Source: Prevotella fusca JCM 17724 (GTDB lineage Bacteria; Bacteroidota; Bacteroidia; Bacteroidales; Bacteroidaceae). Taken from it: 64,000 nt of DNA. A model generated the notes under the pieces. It was not told the origin of the DNA. It made no database searches and worked only from the letters and a program-made list of their open reading frames with translations. The stretch's first letter is position 1, and each line of letters opens with the position of its first letter. The translations under genes were made by a program, and so were the position numbers. Of the stretch, positions 1 to 9,050 are shown piece after piece. The DNA is taken from NCBI RefSeq assembly GCF_001262015.1, contig NZ_CP012074.1:1339001-1403000 (forward strand). Direction: 5' to 3'.

Positions 1-39
1 GAGTCCTAAGGCATATAAAAACACGAGTTTACGTTTCAT
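1..39 (-). CDS. 5' end of a secreted-protein gene, cut by the window edge
   Basis: Only the first 13 codons are visible, starting with ATG at 39-37. They read MKRKLVFLYALGL, a positively charged start followed by a hydrophobic stretch, as in a signal peptide. A -7 box (CAAAGATA on the plus strand, 77-84) and a LacI-type operator (138-153) lie upstream, and a terminator separates the gene from the SusE/F-like gene behind it. In the Bacteroides sus locus the surface amylase susG follows susE and susF, so susG is a reasonable guess from position alone. Nothing in 13 residues can confirm it. Confidence 0.6.
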   Translation of the reverse strand, partial: MKRKLVFLYALGL

Positions 40-76
40 ATAGATTTCTTTTTTAGTCTTTTACAGTCTATGCTTG

Positions 77-84
77 CAAAGATA
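77..84 (-). promoter_or_regulatory. -7 promoter box of the edge gene
   Basis: The minus strand reads TATCTTTG, which matches the Bacteroidetes -7 consensus TAnnTTTG. No TTG is found 19-21 bp upstream, so the promoter probably depends on an activator. The operator at 138-153 is centred 68.5 bp from the distal base of this box. Confidence 0.65.
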
Positions 85-137
85 GTAATTAAACAAACAC
101 AAGACCTGTAATGAACTGAGTATCTGCATTATTTACA

Positions 138-153
138 GTGCAATCGTTTGCAC
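138..153. promoter_or_regulatory. LacI-type operator, copy 1
   Basis: The sequence is GTGCAATCGTTTGCAC: two perfect 6-bp arms around a central CG, the usual form of a LacI-family site. The same palindrome (W-W variant) recurs at 7730-7745 and 10878-10893. Its centre (145.5) is 68.5 bp from base 77 of the -7 box of the edge gene, the same distance as at the other two sites. Confidence 0.75.
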
Positions 154-212
154 GCACAATAAAGAAAAGGGAAAGATGCTCCCCTGCAATTCCTTCGCCT
201 TGCTGTCAGTAC

Positions 213-252
213 AAAAAGAAAGGGTGTGTCGGACTTTACGCCGGCACACCCT
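213..252 (-). terminator. Terminator of the susCDE operon
   Basis: An inverted repeat (221-232 with 241-252, AGGGTGTG against CACACCCT plus CGG/CCG) is followed on the minus strand by a T-rich tract (complement of 213-220). It lies 25 bases after the stop codon of the last SusE/F-like gene. Confidence 0.75.
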
Positions 253-276
253 CGTCATTTAATTTAGTTTCAGTAT

Positions 277-1284
277 TTACGGAGCTACTTCCATTGTGCA
301 AGAAGACTTCGTATCACACAAGAGATAGAGCTTGATGTTGTACTTACCAGCAGCAACCTTAATGTTATCACCCTTGTAAGTGATATCAGCTAACGAGCCA
401 CCCCAGTCTAATTCCCAGGCGTTGTTGGCACGGAACTTCATCTCGCCTTCGGTCAGTGTGATGCCCTTAATCTCCCAACACTTCTCTGCAGCATTGTAGG
501 TCATTGCCTGATCGCTGTCCCATCCGCCTGCTGTTGCAGAACCGATGACACCGACACGGTTAATAGCAGTATAGGTAAGTGCCTGTGATGTGAGGTCAAC
601 ATCAACCTTATAGAAGCCTGCTGGTTCAGTCATCACGATGTTGCTACCTTTCTCTACGAGACCTGTACCATAGTCAGTACCGTTCCAGTCCTGCTGGGTT
701 GCGAACTTAAAGCCATTCTGGTTGAGATACATAAAGCCAGTGTACTTGCCGTCACCAGCTGCGCTATAAAGCGGATTGCTGAACGACCAGCCGTTAGCAT
801 CGCCTGACATGTAAAGATACTGCGTGAAAGCTGGTGCAACACAGGTCACACTTGCAGTAACATTCTGTGTAAGGCTGAAGCCCTCACCACGAACCAGTTT
901 CACCTTGTCCGTCACAGTCACTGCCACCTTATGCAGGTCGCCATTCTTGCCATAAAGGTTCTCTACGGCAGAAACAAGTTCTGTACTCTTCACCTTACCG
1001 CTCTCACTTGCATTGAGTGTTGCCGTCTTGCCGTTATAAGTAAGCAAAGCGGTCAACGACTGAGAAGCAACAGGATGTGTTGAAACCACCTTCGGAACAA
1101 ACAGCTGGACAGAGTCAGCTGTCACCGTATTGAAGTCGATGGCAGATGCTTCACCTACAGTCAACGTCACCGTACTGGTAGTCTCTGCGCTGTTACTCTG
1201 TGGAGCAGACCATGCTTCATATTCATCGCTACCGCAGGACGCAAGGAGCAATGCGGCACTTGCCATGATTAATAATTTCTTCAT
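277..1284 (-). CDS. SusE/SusF-like starch-binding outer-membrane lipoprotein
   Basis: This 335-residue lipoprotein begins MKKLLIMASAALLLASCGS, with a lipobox (LLAS-C) placing the lipidated Cys at residue 16. An ATG 24 codons further upstream is in frame but would bury the signal peptide, so I start at 1284. The C-terminal half shows two repeats of the SusE/F starch-binding type, with YMSGDANGWS near the start of the first and VIGSATAGGWDSDQ in the second, each ending in aromatic strands. It is fourth in a minus-strand operon after susC, susD and a susE-like gene. By family, it should hold starch or maltodextrin at the cell surface beside SusCD. The level of similarity does not let me choose between SusE and SusF. 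Confidence 0.85.
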   Translation of the reverse strand: MKKLLIMASAALLLASCGSDEYEAWSAPQSNSAETTSTVTLTVGEASAIDFNTVTADSVQLFVPKVVSTHPVASQSLTALLTYNGKTATLNASESGKVKSTELVSAVENLYGKNGDLHKVAVTVTDKVKLVRGEGFSLTQNVTASVTCVAPAFTQYLYMSGDANGWSFSNPLYSAAGDGKYTGFMYLNQNGFKFATQQDWNGTDYGTGLVEKGSNIVMTEPAGFYKVDVDLTSQALTYTAINRVGVIGSATAGGWDSDQAMTYNAAEKCWEIKGITLTEGEMKFRANNAWELDWGGSLADITYKGDNIKVAAGKYNIKLYLLCDTKSSCTMEVAP

Positions 1285-1307
1285 TTCGATTCTTCTTGTT
1301 ATGTGAT

Positions 1308-1347
1308 GAGGGTGTGCCATGCTGGTTGTGCCTGCTGACACACCCTC
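1308..1347 (-). other. Hairpin between the two SusE/F-like genes
   Basis: A perfect 9-bp stem (GAGGGTGTG at 1308-1316, CACACCCTC at 1339-1347) sits in the 82-bp gap between the two lipoprotein genes. No T-run follows it on the minus strand, so it is not a normal terminator. Its stem sequence repeats that of the operon-end terminator at 213-252. It may protect or process the mRNA. Confidence 0.5.
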
Positions 1348-1366
1348 TATAATCATCTTTAATAAA

Positions 1367-2548
1367 TTACTGCTTTACGAAAGAGTACTGTCCAGTGATG
1401 TCGTTGAAGTAAACAACGTAGGTACCCTTGCCATTGCGGACGTTCTTTCCACCCTTGGCAGCAACGCCGTATGGGAATGCTTCAGAACCCCAGTTTGCAT
1501 CCCAAGCACCGTTAGCAGCGAACTTGCAGCCCTCACCATCAGCACCAGTAGACTTCTCGTCGAAGGTTACGGTAGCCTTCCAGTCGTGGTTCTCAACAAC
1601 CGTAGTCTGGGCAGCCAGTGGTGTACCGCCGGCAGCGTTCCAGCCATCATGCTTGCCAGGCAGAGCCATGGAAGCATAGACTTCAGGTGCAGCACCCGTA
1701 TAAGCCTCTATCTTCAGCTTCGTATTCTTGGTATCGAAGGTGATTGTATAATAGCCAGCTGTCGGCACAACGATATCGGAAGAACCACCGTTATTATATA
1801 CAAATTCTCCGAAACTTGCGCCCTGACCGACCTGACCGTCATCCCAGTTTGAAGGATTCTTCTTCAGCTTGAAGCCGGTTGTTGACAGATAACCCGTCCA
1901 GGAGATGACACCCTTACCGGTCTTCTTGTCATACTCCTGACCTTCCATCGGCAGCAATGGAACTACCTGACTGTCGCCCCAAGAGCCGTCTCCGAATGAT
2001 CCTCCGATGAGATACCAGGTCTCAACAGGGGCATCAGAGAGCTCTACATAATAAGGAGCTACACTTACCTTTACAGGGTTAGAGTAGATGGTATCACCAT
2101 TTATCAATGAATAAACACGTGCATAAAGGTCCTGCGCAGAAGGAACATTGTTCTCCTCATAGCGTTCCATCTTCTCAATGGCAGTAGCAAGGTCGGATGC
2201 AGAAACAGAGGTAGAGCAGGTTCCTGTCGGCGAACCGACAGATGCATAGTTGCCACGCTCAGCATCCATATCAACAACAGCGTCGACAGACTTTGTCCAC
2301 TTGTTGGTGGTAGAGAACTGCATACCGTATTCAGCGGCTACAGGGAAACCATATTCAGGCTGCGACCATGTGAAGTTCAGGTTTTCAGCAACCTTCAGAT
2401 CTATTGTCTGTGCAGCGTAAGCTGGTGTGTTCAGCACAAATGTCTCTGGTGTCTGAAGGACTGGATTATTGTCCAGGTCCTTGTCGCAGGCAGAGAACAA
2501 CGCCACACCTGCAAACAACAGCAACGATGACTTAATTATTGATTTCAT
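1367..2548 (-). CDS. susE: SusE-like outer-membrane starch-binding lipoprotein
   Basis: This 393-residue protein starts MKSIIKSSLLLFAGVALFSAC, a lipoprotein signal with Cys at residue 21. Residues about 35-180 resemble the N-terminal SusE immunoglobulin-like domain (NLNFTWSQPEYGFP near the start). Two starch-binding-type modules follow: one from WYLIGGSFGDGSWGDS, the other from MALPGKHDGWNAAGG. It lies directly behind susD, as susE does in Bacteroides, and is close in length to SusE (about 390 residues). The gap to susD (2549-2850) carries a five-unit 22-bp repeat array. Role by family: binding starch at the surface for SusCD. The susE name rests on position and overall domain plan. Confidence 0.85.
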   Translation of the reverse strand: MKSIIKSSLLLFAGVALFSACDKDLDNNPVLQTPETFVLNTPAYAAQTIDLKVAENLNFTWSQPEYGFPVAAEYGMQFSTTNKWTKSVDAVVDMDAERGNYASVGSPTGTCSTSVSASDLATAIEKMERYEENNVPSAQDLYARVYSLINGDTIYSNPVKVSVAPYYVELSDAPVETWYLIGGSFGDGSWGDSQVVPLLPMEGQEYDKKTGKGVISWTGYLSTTGFKLKKNPSNWDDGQVGQGASFGEFVYNNGGSSDIVVPTAGYYTITFDTKNTKLKIEAYTGAAPEVYASMALPGKHDGWNAAGGTPLAAQTTVVENHDWKATVTFDEKSTGADGEGCKFAANGAWDANWGSEAFPYGVAAKGGKNVRNGKGTYVVYFNDITGQYSFVKQ

Positions 2549-2667
2549 ATTGATTATTCTTTAATCGTTTACTTTCTATTATTCAGTAGTACATGTTTCC
2601 GATGACTTCCAAGCTACAAGTTCAACCCCGTAAAACCACGACTGATGCCATGCCAGGGGCTTGTCGG

Positions 2668-2783
2668 CTAATTCTTTTCACGAAAAGAAATATTTATTTT
2701 CATGAAGAAAAATATTTATTTTCATGAAGAAAAATATTTATTTTCACGAAGAAAAATAATTATTTTCATGAAAAGAATTTGCC
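2668..2783. repeat. 22-bp array of TTCATGAA-type palindromes, copy 1 (5 units)
   Basis: The motif TTTTCRYGAA occurs five times at exactly 22-bp steps; the central C of each lies at 2679, 2701, 2723, 2745 and 2767. The units are separated by A/T-rich GAAAAATATTTA. The outer ends are inverted copies of each other (ATTCTTTTC at the left, GAAAAGAAT at the right). The array fills much of the 302-bp gap between susD and susE, where I see no gene. Confidence 0.9.
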
Positions 2784-2850
2784 ACAGATGATATCCGGGA
2801 GGTTAAACCACAGTATCAACCGAGCTTGTCGGTCATTGATTCCACCTCAA

Positions 2851-4482
2851 TTAATACCCTGGATTCTGAATCAAGTTCTCTGCATTGGCAGTCATGTCAC
2901 TTGTCGGAATCGGGAAGATATTGAGGTGAGAATCGAAGTTACGACCGTTCTTCACGCCGCCTTTCCAACTCCAGTTGTAGTTGACATTACCACCGAAGTA
3001 ACCGAAACGGATAAGCGTTGTACGACGTAAGCCCTCAAAGTAGAACTCACGGCTCCACTCGTCACAGATCTGACGGAGAGAGTAAGCAGTCTGCGTTGTG
3101 GCATGAGCACGGTTACGGAGTGCGTTGACATAGGAAGTACCCTCTGCTGATGTCCTACCACCGTTCAGTCGTGCATCAGCCTCAGCAGCTATCAGGTAAG
3201 CCTCAGCAGCACGCATGAGGAAGAAGTCAGCATCAGGGAAGAGTGCATTATGACCCGCAGAGCCGTCTGTCTTGAAGTTATTGAACTTACAAACAGAGAA
3301 TCCGTTAGTAAACAACTTCACTCCTTTCTCATCGTCACCATTGGTAACATTACGACCTTCACCATCAAAGAGAGCACGGTCGTCATCAGCAGCTGCAGGC
3401 ATAGCGTAAGCTGCAATATTAGGAGCATCGTTGTTAGGGAAGAACTTCAACACGAGGTCTGAACGCATGCGGTTACCAGCCCAGCCACCAGTCGTATTGT
3501 TACCCTTGACAGTAGCATCTTTTATATGCTCGCTGTTATCGTTTGAACCTGCCATGAGATAGAGTGTTGTTCCGTATGATGTAGTCTTCAGACCATCCTG
3601 GAGGATTGGGAATACAGCCTCAACAGAAGCACCATTCTCACCGTTATCGCCCATGAAGAGCTGCTGGTAAGCACTCCACTGTCCCTTCTTAGCAGTATAG
3701 AGCTTGTAAGGAGAGTCAATAACCTTCTTTGCGTACGTCTTAGCATCAGCCCAGTCTGCTGTACCAGTATAGACCTCAGCATTCATATAAAGACGAGCCA
3801 GAAGCATCCATGCTGCAGCCTTGTCAACACGACCATAGCCGGTAGTAGCTGAAGTCTTTGGTGCTGGGTCGTTCAGATTAGGCTCAACCTCGTTCTTCAA
3901 CTCATCAACGAGCCACTTGTAAAGGTCAGCACGCTTGATACGTGGTGGCTTTGAAGAAGAGATAGCAGTTGTGAAAGGTACATTGCCCCATCCGTCCAAC
4001 AGATAATAATAGTTCAAGGCACGGATGAAACGAACCTCAGCTGACATCGTAGCATTGTAGTCACCAAAGTCAGCAAGATATTGGTTACAGTACGTTATAC
4101 CGACATAGAGACGGTTATAAAAACCATTCAACATTGGGTGTGATGCATCGTAGGTATTGAAGTTGAAGTTAGAGATACCCTCGTCACCCCACGAACAGAT
4201 AGCCTCATCAGTCGTCAGTTCCTGCGTATTGAACAGCTGACGCACGTAACCACTTGTACCACCATCGATACCATCAACATCGCTGTCGCCGTTGGCACCA
4301 CCGTTACCAGCCATGGCAATGTGGGCATAGCACTTATTGAATGAGCTTTCTGGTGATGTATTCTCCCTTGTATTAAGGTTTGGGTCAATAGGCTTGACAT
4401 CCAAATCACCAGTACAAGAGGTAAATCCTACTGACAGCAGAAGTGCTGCTGCAGAGAATATATATTTGAATTTAGTATTCAT
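2851..4482 (-). CDS. susD: SusD-family nutrient-binding lipoprotein
   Basis: This is a 543-residue SusD/RagB-family lipoprotein. The signal is MNTKFKYIFSAAALLLSV, with the lipobox Cys of FTSCTGD at about residue 23. The N-terminal region contains the family's typical early segment, and the C-terminus ends in the usual form (NIFPIPTSDMTANAENLIQNPGY in part), where SusD proteins carry a conserved IP-x-E/D-like turn. SusD caps the SusC barrel and delivers maltooligosaccharide to it. It starts 21 bp after the susC stop codon, so the two are co-transcribed. Length matches Bacteroides SusD (about 550). Starch specificity is inferred from the neighbouring GH13, GH77 and SusE-like genes. Confidence 0.95.
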   Translation of the reverse strand: MNTKFKYIFSAAALLLSVGFTSCTGDLDVKPIDPNLNTRENTSPESSFNKCYAHIAMAGNGGANGDSDVDGIDGGTSGYVRQLFNTQELTTDEAICSWGDEGISNFNFNTYDASHPMLNGFYNRLYVGITYCNQYLADFGDYNATMSAEVRFIRALNYYYLLDGWGNVPFTTAISSSKPPRIKRADLYKWLVDELKNEVEPNLNDPAPKTSATTGYGRVDKAAAWMLLARLYMNAEVYTGTADWADAKTYAKKVIDSPYKLYTAKKGQWSAYQQLFMGDNGENGASVEAVFPILQDGLKTTSYGTTLYLMAGSNDNSEHIKDATVKGNNTTGGWAGNRMRSDLVLKFFPNNDAPNIAAYAMPAAADDDRALFDGEGRNVTNGDDEKGVKLFTNGFSVCKFNNFKTDGSAGHNALFPDADFFLMRAAEAYLIAAEADARLNGGRTSAEGTSYVNALRNRAHATTQTAYSLRQICDEWSREFYFEGLRRTTLIRFGYFGGNVNYNWSWKGGVKNGRNFDSHLNIFPIPTSDMTANAENLIQNPGY

Positions 4483-4503
4483 TGTCTTTACTCTTTAATA
4501 GAT

Positions 4504-7500
4504 TTAGAAATTCAGATTCAGACCCAGGATGAATGAGATTGGACGTGGGTAGAGATTGTTGTCAATACCGTTGAACACCTCTGGATCAAGACCTTTATAC
4601 TTGGTGAGACAGAACACGTTGTTGACTGTTCCGTAAACACGACCAGAGATACCGTTCCATGAACCCTGCTTGAGAAGGTTAGCGAAGCTGTAACCCAAGG
4701 TTACGTTGTCCATCTTCAGGAAAGAAGCATTCTGAACCCAGTAGTCAGTCTGTGTTGATGTAGGGTCGTATGAACGCCAGTTGTCAGCCAGTACATCTGA
4801 AGGACGGTTCACGAGATACTTGCTCTTTACATACAGTTCTGAATTTGACATATTGGAAGAGCTTGCATAAGTATCGTTGTAAACATAGTTGCCAAGACTT
4901 GCACGGAGCGCAAAGCCGAGGTCCCAGTTACGGTACTCGAAACGAGAAGCGAAGCCCATCGTTACTGGAGCAGCAGGTGCCTTGTAGTAATACTTATCAT
5001 CATCGGTAATCTTGCCGTCGCCATTGCGGTCAACAACAACACCCTCCAACGCCTTTCCGTTCTTGTCGTATGCCTGCTGGAATACGTGGAAAGAGTTGAT
5101 TGTATTGCCTACGTGCTGTGCCTGGATATTACCACCTGTACCGGCAGAGATACCGCCTGTAGGTACGAAATAGTTAGGATTGTCGCCACCGTTGAGCTTG
5201 GTAATCTTGTTATAGTTATAGGTGAAGTTGTAATCCATTGTCCAGTTGAAGTCCTTGGCATTCACTGCCAGCCAGTGGATACTTGTCTCCACACCTGTAT
5301 TGAACATTGAACCGATGTTGGTCATCACCTTATTACGGAAGTTAGAACCTGCTGACACATCTGCTGTGTTAAGGAGGTCGTTGGTCTTGCGGTAATACCA
5401 GTCGATGGTACCAGTAAGACGCTGCTTGAGAATACCCCAGTCAAGTCCTATATTATAAGAGGTGGTTGTCTCCCACTTCAGACTTGGGTCGTATGCCTTT
5501 GGACGAGCCAGAGAACCGTCACCGGTAAGTGGATAGTAAGATTCGTTACCAGTATTCATTTCATATACGGCGAAGTAGTTGTAGTCGCCGATACCTTCCT
5601 GCTGACCTGTCATACCCCAGCTGAGACGCAGCTTCAGGTCTGACAGCCAGTCAATCTTCTTAAACATATTCTCTTCATTGATACGCCATGCGAAAGCGAA
5701 AGAAGGGAATACAGCCCAGTGATCCTGGAAACGTGAAGAACCATCATCACGTACTGTTGCTGTTACCATGTAACGACCATCCATCAAAGACCAGTTTGCA
5801 CGACCGAAGAATGACACGAGATAGTTCTCTGTTGCATAATAATAAGGAGCATAGTTACGTTGTTTCCCAGCAAGATTTGCATCATTATTGGTCTTTGGAT
5901 AGTAGCTCCAGTAAGCGTTTTTGGTGTTATGCCAGAAGTGAGCCCACTCATAACCTGCCATAATATCAAAGTGGTTCTTTGCCTTGTCGTTGAAGTCATG
6001 GTAGTACTGAGCGTAAGCAGAGAGCTGCATATTGCGCTTCAACTGTGTTTCCCATCCGTATGAACCATAGTAGATTGCCTGCGGAGAAGCTGGGTCAACA
6101 TCCGTTACCTGACGTCCCTTTGCTACATCAAGACCTGCAGTAACGTGGAGACGGAGATCCTCAAAGCCATGTACCTTATAGTCAATGTCAGCACTTCCGA
6201 GGAAGTCGCGGCTGATAGCACGGTCGTTCTTCAGGTTGAGAATTGACACTGGGTTCTTTGTAGCCAGATTATAATAGGTCTTTGGCCAGCTGCTGTCATT
6301 AAGCGCTGTACCGTCATCAAGCCACTGGTAGTAGCCACCGAACTTCTCATATCCAGCCGCATATACAGGCTGTGTCGGGTCAAACTGACGTGCGGCCTTG
6401 ATAGCCTCACCATCAGCAAAGCGGTTCTTTGTCCACATTCCCTTAGCATTCAATGTCACTTTCAAGTGATCGTTCAAGAGAGAAGGGCTCAATGTCAACG
6501 CACCCGTGAAACGCTCGAAGTTAGAAGTCTTGATGATACCCTGCTGGTTTGTGTATCCTGCACTGACACGATAAGGCAACCAGTTAGCAGCCTGACCAGA
6601 TACAGCTACGTTATGATCGTGGCTGATAGCAGTACGGAAGATTTCATCCTGCCAGTTAGTATTGGCATTACCAAGGCGAGAATAAGCTGTTGGAACTTTG
6701 TTTCCATTAGAATCAAGGGTGTACAAATCAGTACCGAACTTCTCCTTTATGAGATTACGATACTCATCAGCTGACAACACATCAAGGTTCTTTGACTTCG
6801 TACTAACGGTAAAGCTACCGTTATAAGACACCTGCAAGCCACGGCGTCCTTTCTTGGTTGTGATGATGATGACACCATTTGAACCACGAGAACCATAGAT
6901 AGCTGTAGCAGAAGCATCCTTCAAAACGTTGAAAGACTCAATATCCTGAGGGTTTACAAGAGACAGAGGGTTACTTACACCCTTGACGCCTGTCTGGTCC
7001 ATAGCCACACCGTCGATGACAATCAACGGGTTGTTAGAAGCATTCAGAGACGAACCACCACGGATACGGATGTTAGAACCGCCACCAGGAGTACCGCCGT
7101 CGCTTGTCACACTCACACCGGCAACCTTACCAGCGAGCATGTCCTGCGCATTAACAACAAGACCCTTGTTCTTGCCATCAGGCTTCAGAGCTGTCACAGA
7201 ACCGGTAAGGTCACTCTTCTTGACTGCACCATAACCAATGACAACGACCTCGTTCATCTGCTGCGCCTGGTCTTCCTGAAGTGTAATTACCATACCATTG
7301 GTTGCAGCAACCTGTTGTTTCTGGAAACCAATGTAAGAAATTGTCAAAGTAGCACCTGGCTGTACGTTGACAGAGAAGTTACCATCAAGGTCAGTCACAG
7401 TACCATTACTTGTCCCATTAATAAGGACAGAAGCACCAATGACTGGCTCGCCAGTAGCATCCTTCACCTGTCCAGTAATAGTAGACTGCGCAAAGGCACT

Positions 7501-7569
7501 GACTGAAAGGAACAGACTTAATAATAAAGTCAGCATCCTAACAGGAAATTTGCATTTTACCTGCTTCAT
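4504..7569 (-). CDS. susC: SusC-family TonB-dependent oligosaccharide receptor
   Basis: This 1021-residue protein has a signal peptide (cleavage after SAFAQ, residue 28), a carboxypeptidase-like regulatory domain (about 31-100), a TonB-box-like MNEVVVIGYG at 105-114, a plug with the SusC signature near DASATAIYGSRGSNG, and a long barrel ending in LGLNLNF. It imports maltooligosaccharides across the outer membrane using TonB energy, paired with SusD. The start follows a 94-bp leader from a TATCTTTG -7 box (7669-7676) that has no TTG at the right spacing. A LacI-type operator sits upstream. It is the first gene of the four-gene minus-strand operon. Confidence 0.96.
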   Translation of the reverse strand: MKQVKCKFPVRMLTLLLSLFLSVSAFAQSTITGQVKDATGEPVIGASVLINGTSNGTVTDLDGNFSVNVQPGATLTISYIGFQKQQVAATNGMVITLQEDQAQQMNEVVVIGYGAVKKSDLTGSVTALKPDGKNKGLVVNAQDMLAGKVAGVSVTSDGGTPGGGSNIRIRGGSSLNASNNPLIVIDGVAMDQTGVKGVSNPLSLVNPQDIESFNVLKDASATAIYGSRGSNGVIIITTKKGRRGLQVSYNGSFTVSTKSKNLDVLSADEYRNLIKEKFGTDLYTLDSNGNKVPTAYSRLGNANTNWQDEIFRTAISHDHNVAVSGQAANWLPYRVSAGYTNQQGIIKTSNFERFTGALTLSPSLLNDHLKVTLNAKGMWTKNRFADGEAIKAARQFDPTQPVYAAGYEKFGGYYQWLDDGTALNDSSWPKTYYNLATKNPVSILNLKNDRAISRDFLGSADIDYKVHGFEDLRLHVTAGLDVAKGRQVTDVDPASPQAIYYGSYGWETQLKRNMQLSAYAQYYHDFNDKAKNHFDIMAGYEWAHFWHNTKNAYWSYYPKTNNDANLAGKQRNYAPYYYATENYLVSFFGRANWSLMDGRYMVTATVRDDGSSRFQDHWAVFPSFAFAWRINEENMFKKIDWLSDLKLRLSWGMTGQQEGIGDYNYFAVYEMNTGNESYYPLTGDGSLARPKAYDPSLKWETTTSYNIGLDWGILKQRLTGTIDWYYRKTNDLLNTADVSAGSNFRNKVMTNIGSMFNTGVETSIHWLAVNAKDFNWTMDYNFTYNYNKITKLNGGDNPNYFVPTGGISAGTGGNIQAQHVGNTINSFHVFQQAYDKNGKALEGVVVDRNGDGKITDDDKYYYKAPAAPVTMGFASRFEYRNWDLGFALRASLGNYVYNDTYASSSNMSNSELYVKSKYLVNRPSDVLADNWRSYDPTSTQTDYWVQNASFLKMDNVTLGYSFANLLKQGSWNGISGRVYGTVNNVFCLTKYKGLDPEVFNGIDNNLYPRPISFILGLNLNF

Positions 7570-7668
7570 CTTTTTTATTGTTAAAGTAATTTATAAATTG
7601 ATTAAAGTAATATCTGTTTAGCTTTATTATAAGGTAGGTTAATAGCCGTTTCACGGCTTAATCTGATG

Positions 7669-7676
7669 CAAAGATA
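7669..7676 (-). promoter_or_regulatory. -7 promoter box of susC
   Basis: The minus strand reads TATCTTTG. There is no TTG at 7697-7699, where a -33 element would be expected. The LacI-type operator centre (7737.5) is 68.5 bp from base 7669, so activation from about position -74 is likely. Confidence 0.7.
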
Positions 7677-7729
7677 GTTGAGTTTAAGCTACTTTGTACT
7701 TTTTTTGCTTTGAAAACGTTATTTATATT

Positions 7730-7745
7730 GCGCAAACGATTGCAC
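7730..7745. promoter_or_regulatory. LacI-type operator, copy 2, between susC and the regulator gene
   Basis: GCGCAAACGATTGCAC matches copies 1 and 3 in the 12-bp core GCAAWCGWTTGC. It lies in the 281-bp divergent region between susC and the LacI-type gene. It is 68.5 bp from the end of the susC -7 box and 70.5 bp from the end of the -7 box in front of the regulator (7801-7808), so it may serve both. Confidence 0.75.
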
Positions 7746-7800
7746 AAATAAATATGAGATAAATGAATTGACATAGGTCAAAGAATTTGTGAAAAATATG

Positions 7801-7808
7801 TATATTTG
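7801..7808 (+). promoter_or_regulatory. -7 promoter box of the LacI-type regulator
   Basis: TATATTTG matches TAnnTTTG and lies 42 bp before the chosen ATG at 7851. No TTG is present at the expected -33 position. Confidence 0.55.
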
Positions 7809-7850
7809 CGTTATAAAACAAGTAGCAGACTAAAAACAAAGCTAAATCGA

Positions 7851-8876
7851 ATGAGTGACTCAACCAGCATAACGATGAAGGATATAGCACGAGACCTCGG
7901 CGTCTCCGTTGCTACCGTGTCGCGTGCACTCAAGGACAGCCCACGTATCTCTGCTGAGAAACGCGAGGAAATAAAGAGGTATGCGCGCGAACATAACTTC
8001 TTCCCTAACATCATTGCTGAGAGTCTGCGCAAAAGCAAGGTGCAACCCATCAAAATCATCGGTGTCATCATTCCCCAGCTTAACCACTTCTACTTCTCGT
8101 CAATCCTCTCCGGCATTGAGGAAGAAGCCTCATTGCGTGGCTACCGACTCATGGTAGCACAAAGCCAGGAGAACTATGAGAACGAGGTGAACATCTGCCG
8201 GGCTTTCTCCGAGAGCAAGGTATGCGGCATCATCGTATCACAAGCCAAGAACACTGCCAAGTACGACCATTTCCAAAGGCTCATCGACCAAGGCGTTCCA
8301 TTGGTATTCTACGACCGTATCAGTACTGGAGTGAATGCCAGCCGTGTGGTGGTGGATGACTATATGGGTGCATACGCTGCCGTAACACATCTCATCGAAA
8401 CCGGCTGCAAGCGCATCGCCTACTACGGCACTTCGCTGACAATGGAAATCGGGAAGAACCGTTACAACGGGTATCGTGACGCCTTGCTGAAGCATGGCAT
8501 GCAACCTGACGACCAGTTGATTAAGAACTGCGACAACAGAGCGGATGCAGAGACTATCACTCCTGATGTGATGCGACTCCCCCAACCGCCTGACGCTTTC
8601 TTTGCCGTCAATGACGACACTGCCATCGGCATCCTCTATTCCTGCAAACGCATGGGATTCCATATCCCAGAAGACGTCTCAATCTGCGGTTTCACCAACG
8701 GACAGCGTGCCATTGCCTGTGACCCGATGCTGACGACTGTCGAACAACGAGGCATCCGCGTAGGCGAAGAAGCTGCCAGCATCCTCATTGACCAGGTGGA
8801 AGGAACGCTGCCAAAGGACAAGGTGGAGAAGCGGGTGGTGAGAACAAGGCTGATTATCAGAGGGACAACAAGGTAA
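7851..8876 (+). CDS. LacI-family transcriptional regulator of the starch locus
   Basis: This 341-residue protein has an N-terminal LacI helix-turn-helix (MKDIARDLGVSVATVSRAL, about residues 9-27), a hinge-helix region (NIIAESLRK), and a periplasmic-binding-protein-like effector domain to the C-terminus. An upstream TTG at 7806 is in frame but overlaps the -7 box, so I start at ATG 7851; ATG 7875 is also possible. It lies between susC and the transporter and enzyme genes, so it likely senses a maltodextrin or related sugar. Bacteroides sus is controlled by the membrane protein SusR, so this locus is wired differently. The three palindromes upstream of nearby promoters are probably its binding sites. 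Confidence 0.9.
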   Translation: MSDSTSITMKDIARDLGVSVATVSRALKDSPRISAEKREEIKRYAREHNFFPNIIAESLRKSKVQPIKIIGVIIPQLNHFYFSSILSGIEEEASLRGYRLMVAQSQENYENEVNICRAFSESKVCGIIVSQAKNTAKYDHFQRLIDQGVPLVFYDRISTGVNASRVVVDDYMGAYAAVTHLIETGCKRIAYYGTSLTMEIGKNRYNGYRDALLKHGMQPDDQLIKNCDNRADAETITPDVMRLPQPPDAFFAVNDDTAIGILYSCKRMGFHIPEDVSICGFTNGQRAIACDPMLTTVEQRGIRVGEEAASILIDQVEGTLPKDKVEKRVVRTRLIIRGTTR

Positions 8877-9050
8877 ATGAGAACCTCCCCAGCCCCTCCG
8901 ATGGAGGTGAGTGCCTAACGGGAGAGAGGAAGGGTATTGGGCTAATTAGCCTTATTTGCCCAATTTGCCACATTAGCTTTATTAGCCCTATTAGCCTTAT
9001 TAGGCAAATAAGCCTGATGACCCAATAAAATTCTAAAATACAACATAACA
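8877..9050 (+). repeat. C-rich hairpin and 9-nt ATTAGCC array before the MFS gene
   Basis: Right after the regulator stop codon comes a C-rich sequence with a small hairpin (CCTCC 8895-8899, GGAGG 8903-8907), seen in related form after two other genes and in one intergenic region. From about 8940 to 9025 a degenerate 9-nt repeat of the TTATTAGCC type follows, with at least eight units. A related array lies at 16020-16068 and another at 45915-45985. Confidence 0.7.

Noticed and set aside
7712..7725. Second LacI-type operator (GAAAACGTTATT) near the first
   Set aside because: The arms are not symmetric, and it does not recur at the other two promoters.
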